Shown piece by piece: positions 43,635 to 51,310 of a stretch of DNA of 64,000 nt (its first letter is position 1; the number at the start of each line of letters is the position of its first letter). The position numbers and the translations under genes were made by a program. The notes under the pieces are model-generated. The model was not told the DNA's origin, made no database searches, and was given only the letters and a program-made list of their open reading frames with translations. The DNA is taken from positions 1 through 64,000 of the forward strand of contig JAGBOC010000019.1 of the NCBI GenBank assembly GCA_017634065.1, read 5' to 3'. Origin of the DNA: Lachnospiraceae bacterium. GTDB lineage: Bacteria; Bacillota; Clostridia; Lachnospirales; Lachnospiraceae.

Positions 43635-45012
43635 AATACTCAGGTTCCTCCTTAGAGAGCATTTCTTTGGGCTCGTTGGGGAAAGTAACGACAAACTCGG
43701 TTCCCTTCCCAATTTCACTGTTGATCTTTATTCTGCCTCCGTGGATCATAACCGCGTGTTTGACTATTGATAATCCAAGCCCGGTGCCGCCGACCTCTGT
43801 GCTGTGGCTTCTGTCAACACGATAAAAACGTTCAAATACCCGATCTTGACATTCTTCTGGTATGCCGACTCCGGTATCTTTCACCGTCAGTACAGTATCG
43901 TTTTTTTGCGGACGAATTTCAACGCTTACGCTTCCTCCGGCATGATTGTATTTGATTGCATTGTCGCAGAGATTATACACAATACTATAAAGCGTTTGAG
44001 GAATACCTTTGATCGGCGCATCCGTTCCGTCCACACTGACGGATATGTTCAGAGCAGAGGCAGCAGCGTCCAAACTGTCAACGGCGTTTTCGGCAATTCG
44101 AAGCAGATTGCAGTCCTCCCACTCCATTTCGGCGCCGTCGTTATCGAGCTTTGTCAATTCTATGATGTCCTCGACCAATTTCGTCATGCGAGAGGACTCG
44201 CTGCGGATTTTTCCCGCAAACGGTTTGATGTCCTCTTCCTTGACCATACCGTTTTCAAGCAATTCGGCGTATCCGGAAATGGCGTGAAGCGGCGTCTTCA
44301 GCTCATGGGATACGTTTGCCGAAAACTCTTGACGAATCAATGCCGTTTTTTCGATTTGTTCCTGATCTTTCTTTAGCTGGTTTCGCTGTGCTGCGATATG
44401 CATCAAAAGCGGCTCGACTTCTTTATAATTCTCTTTTCCGTAATACTGCTCTGGTTTATCAAGGTCAATCTCATTGATCGGTTTTACTATCTTCTTTGCG
44501 ATATGCGATGCAAGTACAAAAGTAAGAATGAGTGCAATCAAAATAACAATGCAAATCGGCTGTGCAAATCCAAGAATAAGTGCCCATATAGCCATCTGCA
44601 CAATGGAAAGCCTGATAACAGAACCGTCCGGGAGGCGCTTTGCGGCATATAACTGCTTGTCTGAAAGCGTGCTTGAATAACGTGTGGACTCGCCGTATCC
44701 TTCCGCTAATGCCTGCTTGACTTCATCCCGCTCCATGTGGTTTTCCATTGTTGCTGTATCAGCATCGCTGTCGTAAAGAACGTCGCCGTCTGCTCCTATC
44801 CAAGTGATGCGGTATCCTTCGGTATTCAGACCGTCAAAATAGTTCATACCGGCGTTTGCGACACCTTGAGCAGCAAGCTCTGTTTCATTTTTCAGTTGGC
44901 TTTTCTGAAGTCCGGTAAAATAGTTATAGGAGATGCCCATTATAAAAACAAGAGAGGCAAGGAATACTGATAACGCAACGATCCAGATTCCTTTGAAGAT
45001 TTTGTTGCTCAT
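43627..45012 (-). CDS. phoR: PhoR-like sensor histidine kinase
   Basis: This 461-residue membrane kinase senses phosphate status and phosphorylates PhoB. It has two membrane helices (about 8-30 and 140-170) flanking an extracellular domain of about 110 residues. A HAMP-like linker leads to HisKA, with phosphoacceptor H236 in FSANVSHELKTPLH. The HATPase_c domain carries the N box LCDNAIKYN, the G1 box VKDTGVGIP and GGTGLGLSI. Its ATG overlaps the phoB stop by four bases. Codon choice is that of the GC-rich block. Pho function is inferred from the neighbour transporter and domain order. Confidence 0.88.
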   Translation of the reverse strand: MSNKIFKGIWIVALSVFLASLVFIMGISYNYFTGLQKSQLKNETELAAQGVANAGMNYFDGLNTEGYRITWIGADGDVLYDSDADTATMENHMERDEVKQALAEGYGESTRYSSTLSDKQLYAAKRLPDGSVIRLSIVQMAIWALILGFAQPICIVILIALILTFVLASHIAKKIVKPINEIDLDKPEQYYGKENYKEVEPLLMHIAAQRNQLKKDQEQIEKTALIRQEFSANVSHELKTPLHAISGYAELLENGMVKEEDIKPFAGKIRSESSRMTKLVEDIIELTKLDNDGAEMEWEDCNLLRIAENAVDSLDAAASALNISVSVDGTDAPIKGIPQTLYSIVYNLCDNAIKYNHAGGSVSVEIRPQKNDTVLTVKDTGVGIPEECQDRVFERFYRVDRSHSTEVGGTGLGLSIVKHAVMIHGGRIKINSEIGKGTEFVVTFPNEPKEMLSKEEPEYYA

Positions 45013-45680
45013 TTCTTTTCCTCCATTTTATAACCGACACCTCGTACTGTTTCGATCATGTCTCCGGCTTCGGCAAGTTTAGTCCGAAGCGTACCGATAT
45101 GGACGTCGACAGTTCTCGTTTCTCCGGTAAAATCTATCCCCCAAATGTCGGATAGCAGTATTTCTCTCGTAAAAACCTGACCGGGGTTATCTATAAGCAG
45201 CTTCAATATTTCATACTCCTTCAGCGTCAGTGACACAGGCGTTTTATTTACAGTAACTGTATGTTTGCCTTCGTCTAAAGTGATTCCGCCGTATGAAATG
45301 ACGTTTGCCTGCTTGGGTGCAGTTCGTCTTAAAACCGCTTTGATTCGGGAAACCATCTCCATCATGCCAAATGGTTTTGCAAGGTAATCATCCGCCCCGC
45401 CATCCAGCCCGATTACCTTATCATATTCACTGCCTTTTGCCGTAGCCATAACAACAGGAATATCTGCGGTCACAGGTGAAGAACGCAACCTTTTCAAGAT
45501 CGTCAGTCCGTCTTCGCCGGGGAGCATGACATCCAGTATAATTAGCTCCGGCTTTTGGGCTTTCATTGCGGACCAAAAATCTCCACTATCTTCAAAGCCC
45601 TGTGCTTCAAAGCCTGAAGCCTTCAGTGTGTAAACCACCAAATCACGGATGTTACTCTCGTCTTCCACGTAATAGATCAT
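45009..45680 (-). CDS. phoB: PhoB-like response regulator
   Basis: This 223-residue OmpR-family regulator has a receiver domain with the phosphoacceptor D50 (ELIILDVMLPGEDG), the acidic E6-D7 pair, T/S switch in VVMATAKGSE and K in LAKPFG. The winged-helix DNA-binding domain ends with RTVDVHIGTLRTKL and VRGVGYKM. AGGAGG lies about ten bases upstream. TTTACA-like repeats upstream suggest it activates its own operon. The whole unit sits in the acquired block. Confidence 0.9.
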   Translation of the reverse strand: MIYYVEDESNIRDLVVYTLKASGFEAQGFEDSGDFWSAMKAQKPELIILDVMLPGEDGLTILKRLRSSPVTADIPVVMATAKGSEYDKVIGLDGGADDYLAKPFGMMEMVSRIKAVLRRTAPKQANVISYGGITLDEGKHTVTVNKTPVSLTLKEYEILKLLIDNPGQVFTREILLSDIWGIDFTGETRTVDVHIGTLRTKLAEAGDMIETVRGVGYKMEEKK

Positions 45681-45711
45681 AAAGGAAACCTCCTCTGAGT
45701 TTCTGCCATGA

Positions 45712-45773
45712 ATTATAAATGATCAATGTAAACCCTATCATCAGGGTTTTGTAAAATTGCGGTAAAATGTAAA
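45712..45773 (-). promoter_or_regulatory. phoB promoter with possible Pho boxes
   Basis: On the minus strand TATAAT lies at 45717-45712. Upstream of it are TTTACA at 45732-45727, TTTACA at 45755-45750, TTTACC at 45766-45761 and TTTACA at 45773-45768. One pair is spaced by 11 bases, as in Gram-positive Pho boxes. An AAACCCT/AGGGTTT hairpin lies between them (45730-45749). No good -35 is seen, which fits an activator-dependent promoter. Confidence 0.5.
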
Positions 45774-45842
45774 CTGGCAACAGCTATTTCACATTATAAT
45801 GGGTAAAACGGTATATTTCCAGAAGAATGATTGATACTACAC

Positions 45843-45872
45843 AAAAAGCGGCTGGGATTTCTCCCCGCCGCT
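45843..45872 (-). terminator. Terminator of the TnpV-like gene
   Basis: On the minus strand AGCGGC (45872-45867) pairs with GCCGCT (45852-45847), with an inner GGGA/TCCC stem and a following T-run. It separates tnpV from phoB. Confidence 0.8.
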
Positions 45873-45918
45873 CAATACCTTATGCGAAAATCAGATCATG
45901 ATTTACAATCTCATTTAC

Positions 45919-46134
45919 TCAATCTCGGATGTTATTCATCCGTTGCACCCACAGCATTTGATCCTGATCCTTAAGTTGTTCAGTAACACCCTCGTGGGCG
46001 GCAAACTGCTTCACCAGTTCAAGAAACATGCTCTCTGCCTGCTCGTTCAGATCGGCCAGATAACCGTTCAACTTGCCGGAGGTCAGCAGCTCGTACCAAA
46101 TTCTGTTCTTTTCGTCGTAGATGTACTTTTCCAT
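45919..46134 (-). CDS. TnpV-like transposon protein with internal deletion
   Basis: This 71-residue frame starts MEKYIYDEKNRIWYEL and continues straight into LTSGKLNGYLADLNEQAE and EQLKDQDQMLWVQRMNNIR. These are the two ends of TnpV proteins carried by Tn4451-like and conjugative elements of Clostridia. As I recall the family, intact TnpV is about 110-120 residues and has some 45-50 residues between YEL and LTSG, so an in-frame deletion is likely. GGAGG eight bases before the ATG is intact. TnpV function is not established. It identifies the island as transposon-derived. Confidence 0.72.
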   Translation of the reverse strand: MEKYIYDEKNRIWYELLTSGKLNGYLADLNEQAESMFLELVKQFAAHEGVTEQLKDQDQMLWVQRMNNIRD

Positions 46135-46195
46135 GATGTAATCCTCCAAATAAGATTGATTCCTGCAATTCAATCATTCTGGCTGATTACAAAAA

Positions 46196-46248
46196 GCCGA
46201 AGGGAGGCAACTTCCTTACGAAGTGCCTCCCTTCGGCGGTCCTTTTTT
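46196..46248. terminator. Long bidirectional hairpin at the right island edge
   Basis: A 14-base-pair perfect stem (46196-46209 with 46223-46236) extends inward through CTTC/GAAG with one bulged A. A-runs lie on the left and T-runs on the right, so it could stop transcription both ways. Host-like AT-rich sequence begins directly after it. Confidence 0.75.
46237..46245 (+). repeat. Right edge copy of CGGTCCTTT
   Basis: This matches 41562-41570 exactly and lies at the change from GC-rich to AT-rich sequence. Confidence 0.4.
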
Positions 46249-46266
46249 ATTAATAAAACTATGTGA

Positions 46267-46632
46267 TTATAGTGGTGTGTTTAAATCTATCTCAAGTAAC
46301 TTTTCTTTAGTATTGTAATTTACAGGAAACTTTTCTCCTTCAGCTCTCTTCTTGGTAGCACTTGCTATTTCTTTTATAATTGATTTATTACAAATCCTTA
46401 TAAATGACTTCCCTATTGAAACTTTATTAATTGCATCTTCTGGGAAAGTTTTCTTGTCCAAGTCTTCTTTGTTTATAACTTTTATCCCGACCATCTTGTT
46501 ATCATAATCTATGCCAACCACACACCATTTTGCTCCATTAAACAAACTTATGCAAGGAACATTAAGTGTGATATTTCCAGCATAAATGGTCGCAATTTTA
46601 TTAAAGGAGTTACCCTTAACCCATTTATACAT
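46267..46632 (-). CDS. Unknown 121-residue protein
   Basis: I do not recognise this protein. It is basic and AT-rich in codon use like the resident genes, unlike the adjacent island. The N-terminal half is beta-like (ATIYAGNITLNVPCISLFNGAKWCVVGIDYDNKMVGIKVI) and the C-terminal half is charged with a probable helix (SIIKEIASATKKRAEG). There is no signal peptide or membrane helix. It has its own promoter, and its GAGGG ribosome site sits in the loop of a palindrome just before the ATG. The stop codon lies 19 bases from the island hairpin. It could be a small DNA-binding or toxin/antitoxin-type protein, but nothing shows that. Confidence 0.5.
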   Translation of the reverse strand: MYKWVKGNSFNKIATIYAGNITLNVPCISLFNGAKWCVVGIDYDNKMVGIKVINKEDLDKKTFPEDAINKVSIGKSFIRICNKSIIKEIASATKKRAEGEKFPVNYNTKEKLLEIDLNTPL

Positions 46633-46653
46633 ATAACATGCCCTCTATGTTAT
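46633..46653 (-). promoter_or_regulatory. Palindrome around the ribosome site
   Basis: ATAACAT (46633-46639) and ATGTTAT (46647-46653) flank GCCCTCT, whose minus strand is the GAGGG ribosome site. The structure is directly before the ATG at 46632 and could be an operator or translation-control hairpin. Confidence 0.45.
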
Positions 46654-46673
46654 TACTATTATTAAATTGCTGA

Positions 46674-46705
46674 ATTATAATATCATATATAAAAATAATT
46701 TTCAA
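46674..46705 (-). promoter_or_regulatory. Promoter of the unknown 121-residue gene
   Basis: On the minus strand TTGAAA (46705-46700) is followed after 17 bases by TATTAT (46682-46677), overlapping a TATAAT at 46679-46674. The leader would be about 35 bases. Confidence 0.5.
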
Positions 46706-46738
46706 GTATTTTTTTGAAAAAAAAAGAAAAAAATGTAA

Positions 46739-47254
46739 TTACAACAGCTGTTTAATTATGTATGTATAGATTGATTTAGCCTTTTCCTTCCAATTCTCGC
46801 ACATAGTGATAGCAGCATCCGTTGTAGGTACATCCATTTCTATCTTAAAGGTTTCATCCTTATTCTCATTTATTTCCAAGACGATTTTAAAACTGTCCTT
46901 ATTGTTGTCAGAATAATTTGCACTTATCATTGACTCTTCTTTAAGCTTAAACTTGTTTTCTTTTATATAATCGTCAAGTTCCTTTTTGTGCTCTGGAGAT
47001 ATATCTATTAAAAAAGTGTCCAAAGCATCAGCACCATCGGCAGTTGTCTTATAAAATATTGAAGTTTTAGTCTTATATTCATCAATTAATTTTGTATCAA
47101 CTAAATCTGACAATATCTCTTGAAAAGTGATGAATGTGGTATATTTATCAAGAAAAAAATTGCTCAAATTCTCGTGGTTGAGTGAAAAACTTACATTCTT
47201 TAGTAAATATAGTATCATTAATTTGATTTCATTTTTTGGGTTATAAGTTGACAT
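46739..47254 (-). CDS. DUF4364-like protein, possible regulator
   Basis: This 171-residue protein begins MSTYNPKNEIKLMILYLLKN and contains the segments FLDKYTTFITFQEILSDLVDTKLIDEY and TADGADALDTF. That is the layout of DUF4364, a winged-helix-like family of Clostridia, followed by a beta-rich C-terminal part. It may bind DNA like PadR-type regulators; this is inference. The start at 47254 is chosen because a consensus promoter ends just upstream, which makes a longer frame from 47299 unlikely. It is divergent from the large DUF5717-like gene and could regulate it. Confidence 0.65.
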   Translation of the reverse strand: MSTYNPKNEIKLMILYLLKNVSFSLNHENLSNFFLDKYTTFITFQEILSDLVDTKLIDEYKTKTSIFYKTTADGADALDTFLIDISPEHKKELDDYIKENKFKLKEESMISANYSDNNKDSFKIVLEINENKDETFKIEMDVPTTDAAITMCENWKEKAKSIYTYIIKQLL

Positions 47255-47261
47255 TTTGCAT

Positions 47262-47290
47262 ATTATAGTATAAAAAGCCCTTTTTTTCAA
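47262..47290 (-). promoter_or_regulatory. Promoter giving a leaderless DUF4364 mRNA
   Basis: On the minus strand TTGAAA (47290-47285), a 17-base spacer and TATAAT (47267-47262) precede the ATG at 47254 by seven bases. Transcription would begin at or next to the start codon. Confidence 0.7.
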
Positions 47291-47293
47291 TAC

Positions 47294-47322
47294 TTGCAAA
47301 AAATGCCTTATTTAGATATAAT
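47294..47322 (+). promoter_or_regulatory. Promoter giving a leaderless DUF5717-like mRNA
   Basis: TTGCAA (47294-47299), a 17-base spacer and TATAAT (47317-47322) precede the ATG at 47331 by eight bases. Its -35 box is three bases from that of the divergent promoter. Confidence 0.7.
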
Positions 47323-47330
47323 TAATTGTT

Positions 47331-50111
47331 ATGCAATATAATAGAGTTGTGTCACTTGCAAATGGCACATGTATTAAAATTGATAATTCGCTGACATGTC
47401 GAGTGAAATCAATTGATTTTGAGTTGGAAAAAGACAAAAAATATGAAGATCATGTGGTGATTTCAAATGTCAGAGAACTTGTGATGGATGGAAACTGTTA
47501 TTCAGACAATAATAGGGTTGTCATAAAAAATCCTATTATAAATGATAAACAGGTAGATTTGACATTTACAATCAATACCATTGACCTTGAGGCAGGAGAC
47601 ACAATAAGCGGGGAAATACATGTAATCACAAATGTAGGAACAGTAAGTATCCCATATGTATATAAGATTATAGTTAATAATATAGTTAAAAGCATTGATT
47701 TACTTGAATCTATAACGGACTATTATGATTTACTTCAAAGTGATTTTGAACTTGCCTGTCAAATATTTACAGATGAATTATTCCTTAAGGCAAAGTTTTT
47801 GCAAGATGAGTTTACAATGAGCCTGTATGAGGGCTTGGTTCGAGGAAGCAATACAAATATAGCAATCATAGAGTTTTTTAAGGCGTTTGAGATAGATGTC
47901 TCTAAACTCTTCATAAATCTAGATGATGAGATAGTAAAAAGATACATTGATGACACTTTAGACAATCTGGACATAAATGCTTTAGAGCAAAATAGTAGGC
48001 TCAATAAGATGCTATCAGTTGATGGTGCGAATTATAAGGATGAAGAGCTGAGTGATGAGATATTTAGAGAAGCGACTTCGTTGGTTGACGAGATAAGAGA
48101 TAAAGAACTGCTGATGGTGATTGCTTCAATGTGTGTGAGAAATAATTTTGTTGATGACATATCATTTCGTATATATTTGAAGGTTATAGAAAAGGGATCT
48201 AATATAAATGGAATATATGACAAGTTTTTATTGTCAATTCCAAATGACTATAATTATAAGTTGCCACTATATATCTATAGATACTATTTTGATGATAAAA
48301 ATTATTCTTTTGATGATAAATCAAAACTATATGAAAATATCATCGCGACCTTTGATGAAAATGAAGAAGTATACAAGATGTACAACAATGAAATACTTGA
48401 ATATGCCATATCAAGGATTTATCAAAACCGTATAACTGAATCACTCATCAAGATTTACAATAAAGTATTAAGTAAAGAAATAATAAATGAAAATAATTGC
48501 AATAATGTTTTGTATTTACTCAGGAATCATAAAATAATAATAAATAATCCAAGTATTAAAAAAGTTATCATCAAGTATGCCGAGACCGAGAAAGAAACAA
48601 AATATGATGTCTATAATGGCATAGCATATGTACCTATCTTTTTTGAATCAAGGATTGTGCTGTATGAAAATGCATACGGCAATAGATTTTATTCAGAAGA
48701 TGTAGTTATCAAAATACTTTTTGAGAGAAAAGATTTGGAGAGTTTTATAATTGAGAACTTCCCACAAAAAGATATTATTGATATGACAAAAATCATCAAA
48801 CTGAATGAACAAGAAAAACTCACTAAAGAATATGAGATAGAAGAGATACGTGATTTAGAAAGCAGAATTAAGATAAATAATGTTGTAAAGGAAAAGTTTA
48901 AGAAGAAAATTATTGATTTCTATTTTAGAGAGATTCTTGCTGGCAATAAGATAAATGACAATTCAAAGATTTTCCTTATGAAATTGCTTTTCAATAAGAT
49001 GGATATCTTTGACAAGAGAAAGATGCTCAAGATAATGCTTGAATGTAACGAGTACAAATATGTGTATGATAAAGTCTCATTCTATGGACAAGATTTGATG
49101 GAAGATAGGGACTTACTTGTCTTATTTTCTAAATGTATTGATATGAATAATGAAGAAGATAAGCCTAAATTACTTAATGATATTTTCATATTTGTAAAAA
49201 AAGGAAATAGAGACATTAAGTTAATAAATTATTTGTCTAATAATTATGAGTATTCACTTGATAATATGCTTTTTATAATGGATATTATGGATGAATTAAA
49301 TCTTGATTCAAGTTTTATCGCAAAGAAACTTTTGATGATTTCACTTGAGACAAATAACTCAAAGTATTTAGACCATATATTTAATAGTTATGATGTAAAC
49401 GCAGATGAAAATGATGACTTATTAGTTGCGTACTTAAATAAAAAAGCAACGGATTATGTGCTAGATGAAAAAGAAACAGAGGATAGTTATTTTAGTAAAT
49501 TAACTAATTATTTACTTAAGCATTATGATGAGATGGATACCTTACCTGTTATATTTTTATTTGCGATTACAAAATATATCTCTACAATAAAACTTTTATC
49601 AAGTAATGACTTACGAAGGATACTCATAAAAGCAATGGATAGACTCTTAAATACTGAATATGTGTTTGCTTATTTTAAGAATCTAAATCGCCATATCAAA
49701 ATGCCATACTATATTATGAATAAAGAATATATAGAGTATCATGCTGATAAAGATTTTGTCCCTCGTGTAGTTATCACTATCAGTGGGTCTGATGAGAAAA
49801 AGACGATGGAATTATCAAAGGTATTTATGAATATCTATGTAAAGAAAATTACTGTATTTAAAAATGAAGCAGTAAATTATGAAATAATAAATGCAAATGA
49901 CCCATCTTCAGGAGTACTTTCAAAAGGCTCACTTACCTATGATACAAATTATGAACTTGAATATCCAAAAAGTAGTAAGATGAGAAGTACTTTTGATTTT
50001 ATCAATGATGCTATAGTATGTCTTGATAGAGATAATATAGAAGGATTAAAAAAAGTTGTTATGGAAATGGTAGAAAAGCAACAGATGTCCAAGGAATTAT
50101 TTAATATATGA
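47331..50111 (+). CDS. Large DUF5717-like protein of unknown function
   Basis: This 926-residue protein opens an uncharacterised operon. From memory it resembles DUF5717, a family of large Lachnospiraceae proteins. The first 125 residues are beta-rich and Ig-like (for example GEIHVITNVGTVSIPYVYKI). Residues of about 130-790 are almost entirely helical, like a solenoid of repeats. The last 140 return to a beta-type fold (RVVITISGSDEK...). There is no signal peptide or membrane helix, so it is probably cytoplasmic. It has a promoter with the ATG eight bases after the -10 and no Shine-Dalgarno. It ends in an ATGA overlap with the next gene. Confidence 0.65.
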   Translation: MQYNRVVSLANGTCIKIDNSLTCRVKSIDFELEKDKKYEDHVVISNVRELVMDGNCYSDNNRVVIKNPIINDKQVDLTFTINTIDLEAGDTISGEIHVITNVGTVSIPYVYKIIVNNIVKSIDLLESITDYYDLLQSDFELACQIFTDELFLKAKFLQDEFTMSLYEGLVRGSNTNIAIIEFFKAFEIDVSKLFINLDDEIVKRYIDDTLDNLDINALEQNSRLNKMLSVDGANYKDEELSDEIFREATSLVDEIRDKELLMVIASMCVRNNFVDDISFRIYLKVIEKGSNINGIYDKFLLSIPNDYNYKLPLYIYRYYFDDKNYSFDDKSKLYENIIATFDENEEVYKMYNNEILEYAISRIYQNRITESLIKIYNKVLSKEIINENNCNNVLYLLRNHKIIINNPSIKKVIIKYAETEKETKYDVYNGIAYVPIFFESRIVLYENAYGNRFYSEDVVIKILFERKDLESFIIENFPQKDIIDMTKIIKLNEQEKLTKEYEIEEIRDLESRIKINNVVKEKFKKKIIDFYFREILAGNKINDNSKIFLMKLLFNKMDIFDKRKMLKIMLECNEYKYVYDKVSFYGQDLMEDRDLLVLFSKCIDMNNEEDKPKLLNDIFIFVKKGNRDIKLINYLSNNYEYSLDNMLFIMDIMDELNLDSSFIAKKLLMISLETNNSKYLDHIFNSYDVNADENDDLLVAYLNKKATDYVLDEKETEDSYFSKLTNYLLKHYDEMDTLPVIFLFAITKYISTIKLLSSNDLRRILIKAMDRLLNTEYVFAYFKNLNRHIKMPYYIMNKEYIEYHADKDFVPRVVITISGSDEKKTMELSKVFMNIYVKKITVFKNEAVNYEIINANDPSSGVLSKGSLTYDTNYELEYPKSSKMRSTFDFINDAIVCLDRDNIEGLKKVVMEMVEKQQMSKELFNI

Positions 50112-51310
50112 TATTAGGTTTGAGTGTTGATGAAAACTTTGTATATGCAAGTGTCCAGGGTGACAATAAGGTTATGTCATTCCCTTTTGCTATTGGCAGA
50201 AACTTAACTTCAAATACCTGGTTTATAGGAGATGAAGCGAGAAGTGAAGACATTGATAACGTCGACATAGTTATTGATAAACTTTTTTATATAATGAGTA
50301 ATGATGGAAGTGCAAAAATAGGAGAGACACCTTATGATGCAAAGGAACTTACAAGAATATTTTTTAGCAATCTTATAGCCAAGTTTACTGATATAGAGTA
50401 TGTAACTGTTGTGATAAGACAAAGTAGCATCAAGTATCTTGAGAAAATAAAACAAGCGATGATGTCACTTTTTAAGGATGAGAGTAAGTTTAAGGTTACA
50501 ACCTATAGTGAGGCATTCGTATCATATCTAAAATCCAAAGACCCTTCATTTTATAGTAATTTAGTTTCGCTTTTTGATTTTACGGAGAAGGCTCTTACGT
50601 ATTATGAACTTGTGAGATATGTTGATGATAGTGGACTTGAGTACTGGAAAGTAAATACTGAAGAGCATTTGGCACTTCCACTTGACCTTTTATCAGGAGA
50701 TGCTGGTAAGAAAGTTTGCGATAAAATACTTTATGATTTTGCAAAAAGATGTATCAAGGAAGAGACATATAACCACATCATCTTGTCTGGGCTTGGATTT
50801 GAAGATTCATCATATTATAGAGAGTTTATGACATATATTTGTAGTATAGCAAATGTCGAAACTGATGTTCACTTTTTTGCAAAGTCAGCAGCTCTCCTTT
50901 CAAATGATATAGTAACTAATAATTTTGATAAAAATGTATTATTGATCACAGATGCAAGGACTACAGCATCTATAAAGTTTATAGCTACAGTTAATCAAGT
51001 GAATACAAAAATTGAATTAATAAAACCAGGCGAAGAGTGGTTTAACTTAAAAGATAATTATTTTGATGTAATAGTCGAAGATGAAAGAGTTATAAAACTT
51101 GAGATTATAAAAGTCATAGAAAGAGTATTAAAAGAAGTATCAATTGCCATTCCTGAAAATGTGGAACTTAGGAAAGATAAGACAAATCTTTTTGAACTTG
51201 GATTTAATTTTTCAGAGCAAAATCTTGTGTATGTGAGTTTGTCTGATAAGGGCTTTGGAGAGTTTTACGAATCAAGTAAGGGAACGACGACAAAGAGAGT
51301 GGATATATAG
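50108..51310 (+). CDS. Actin/Hsp70-like DUF5716-type protein
   Basis: This 400-residue protein starts MILGLSVDENFVYASV, like the phosphate-1 loop of the actin/Hsp70 ATPase superfamily. It has a later HIILSGLGFEDSSYYREF segment like the adenosine-binding motif and a matching pair of subdomains. The family appears to be DUF5716 (from memory). ATP binding is plausible, but the acidic and glycine residues are only partly conserved. It overlaps the DUF5717-like gene by four bases and the TPR-like gene by one, so the three proteins are probably made together. A chaperone or filament role is speculation. Confidence 0.6.
   Translation: MILGLSVDENFVYASVQGDNKVMSFPFAIGRNLTSNTWFIGDEARSEDIDNVDIVIDKLFYIMSNDGSAKIGETPYDAKELTRIFFSNLIAKFTDIEYVTVVIRQSSIKYLEKIKQAMMSLFKDESKFKVTTYSEAFVSYLKSKDPSFYSNLVSLFDFTEKALTYYELVRYVDDSGLEYWKVNTEEHLALPLDLLSGDAGKKVCDKILYDFAKRCIKEETYNHIILSGLGFEDSSYYREFMTYICSIANVETDVHFFAKSAALLSNDIVTNNFDKNVLLITDARTTASIKFIATVNQVNTKIELIKPGEEWFNLKDNYFDVIVEDERVIKLEIIKVIERVLKEVSIAIPENVELRKDKTNLFELGFNFSEQNLVYVSLSDKGFGEFYESSKGTTTKRVDI

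Larger units (their letters stand above)
41571..46248. mobile_element. Acquired GC-rich island carrying a Pho locus and TnpV remnant
   Basis: From about 41640 to 46250 base composition and codon choice differ sharply from the surroundings. Row 42001-42060, for example, is 30 of 60 G+C, and codons such as CTG, GCG and CCG are frequent. All genes here run on the minus strand (phoB, phoR, HAD fragment, Na+/Pi transporter, TnpV-like gene). The right end is a long hairpin terminator and both edges hold CGGTCCTTT. No integrase or transposase remains, so it is probably a decayed piece of a conjugative or mobilisable element from a higher-GC Clostridium. The exact left limit is uncertain within about 70 bases. 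Confidence 0.75.

Noticed and set aside
43804..44376. 190-residue plus-strand frame opposite phoR
   Set aside because: Antisense to the kinase domain of phoR, with no start signal and no recognisable motif.
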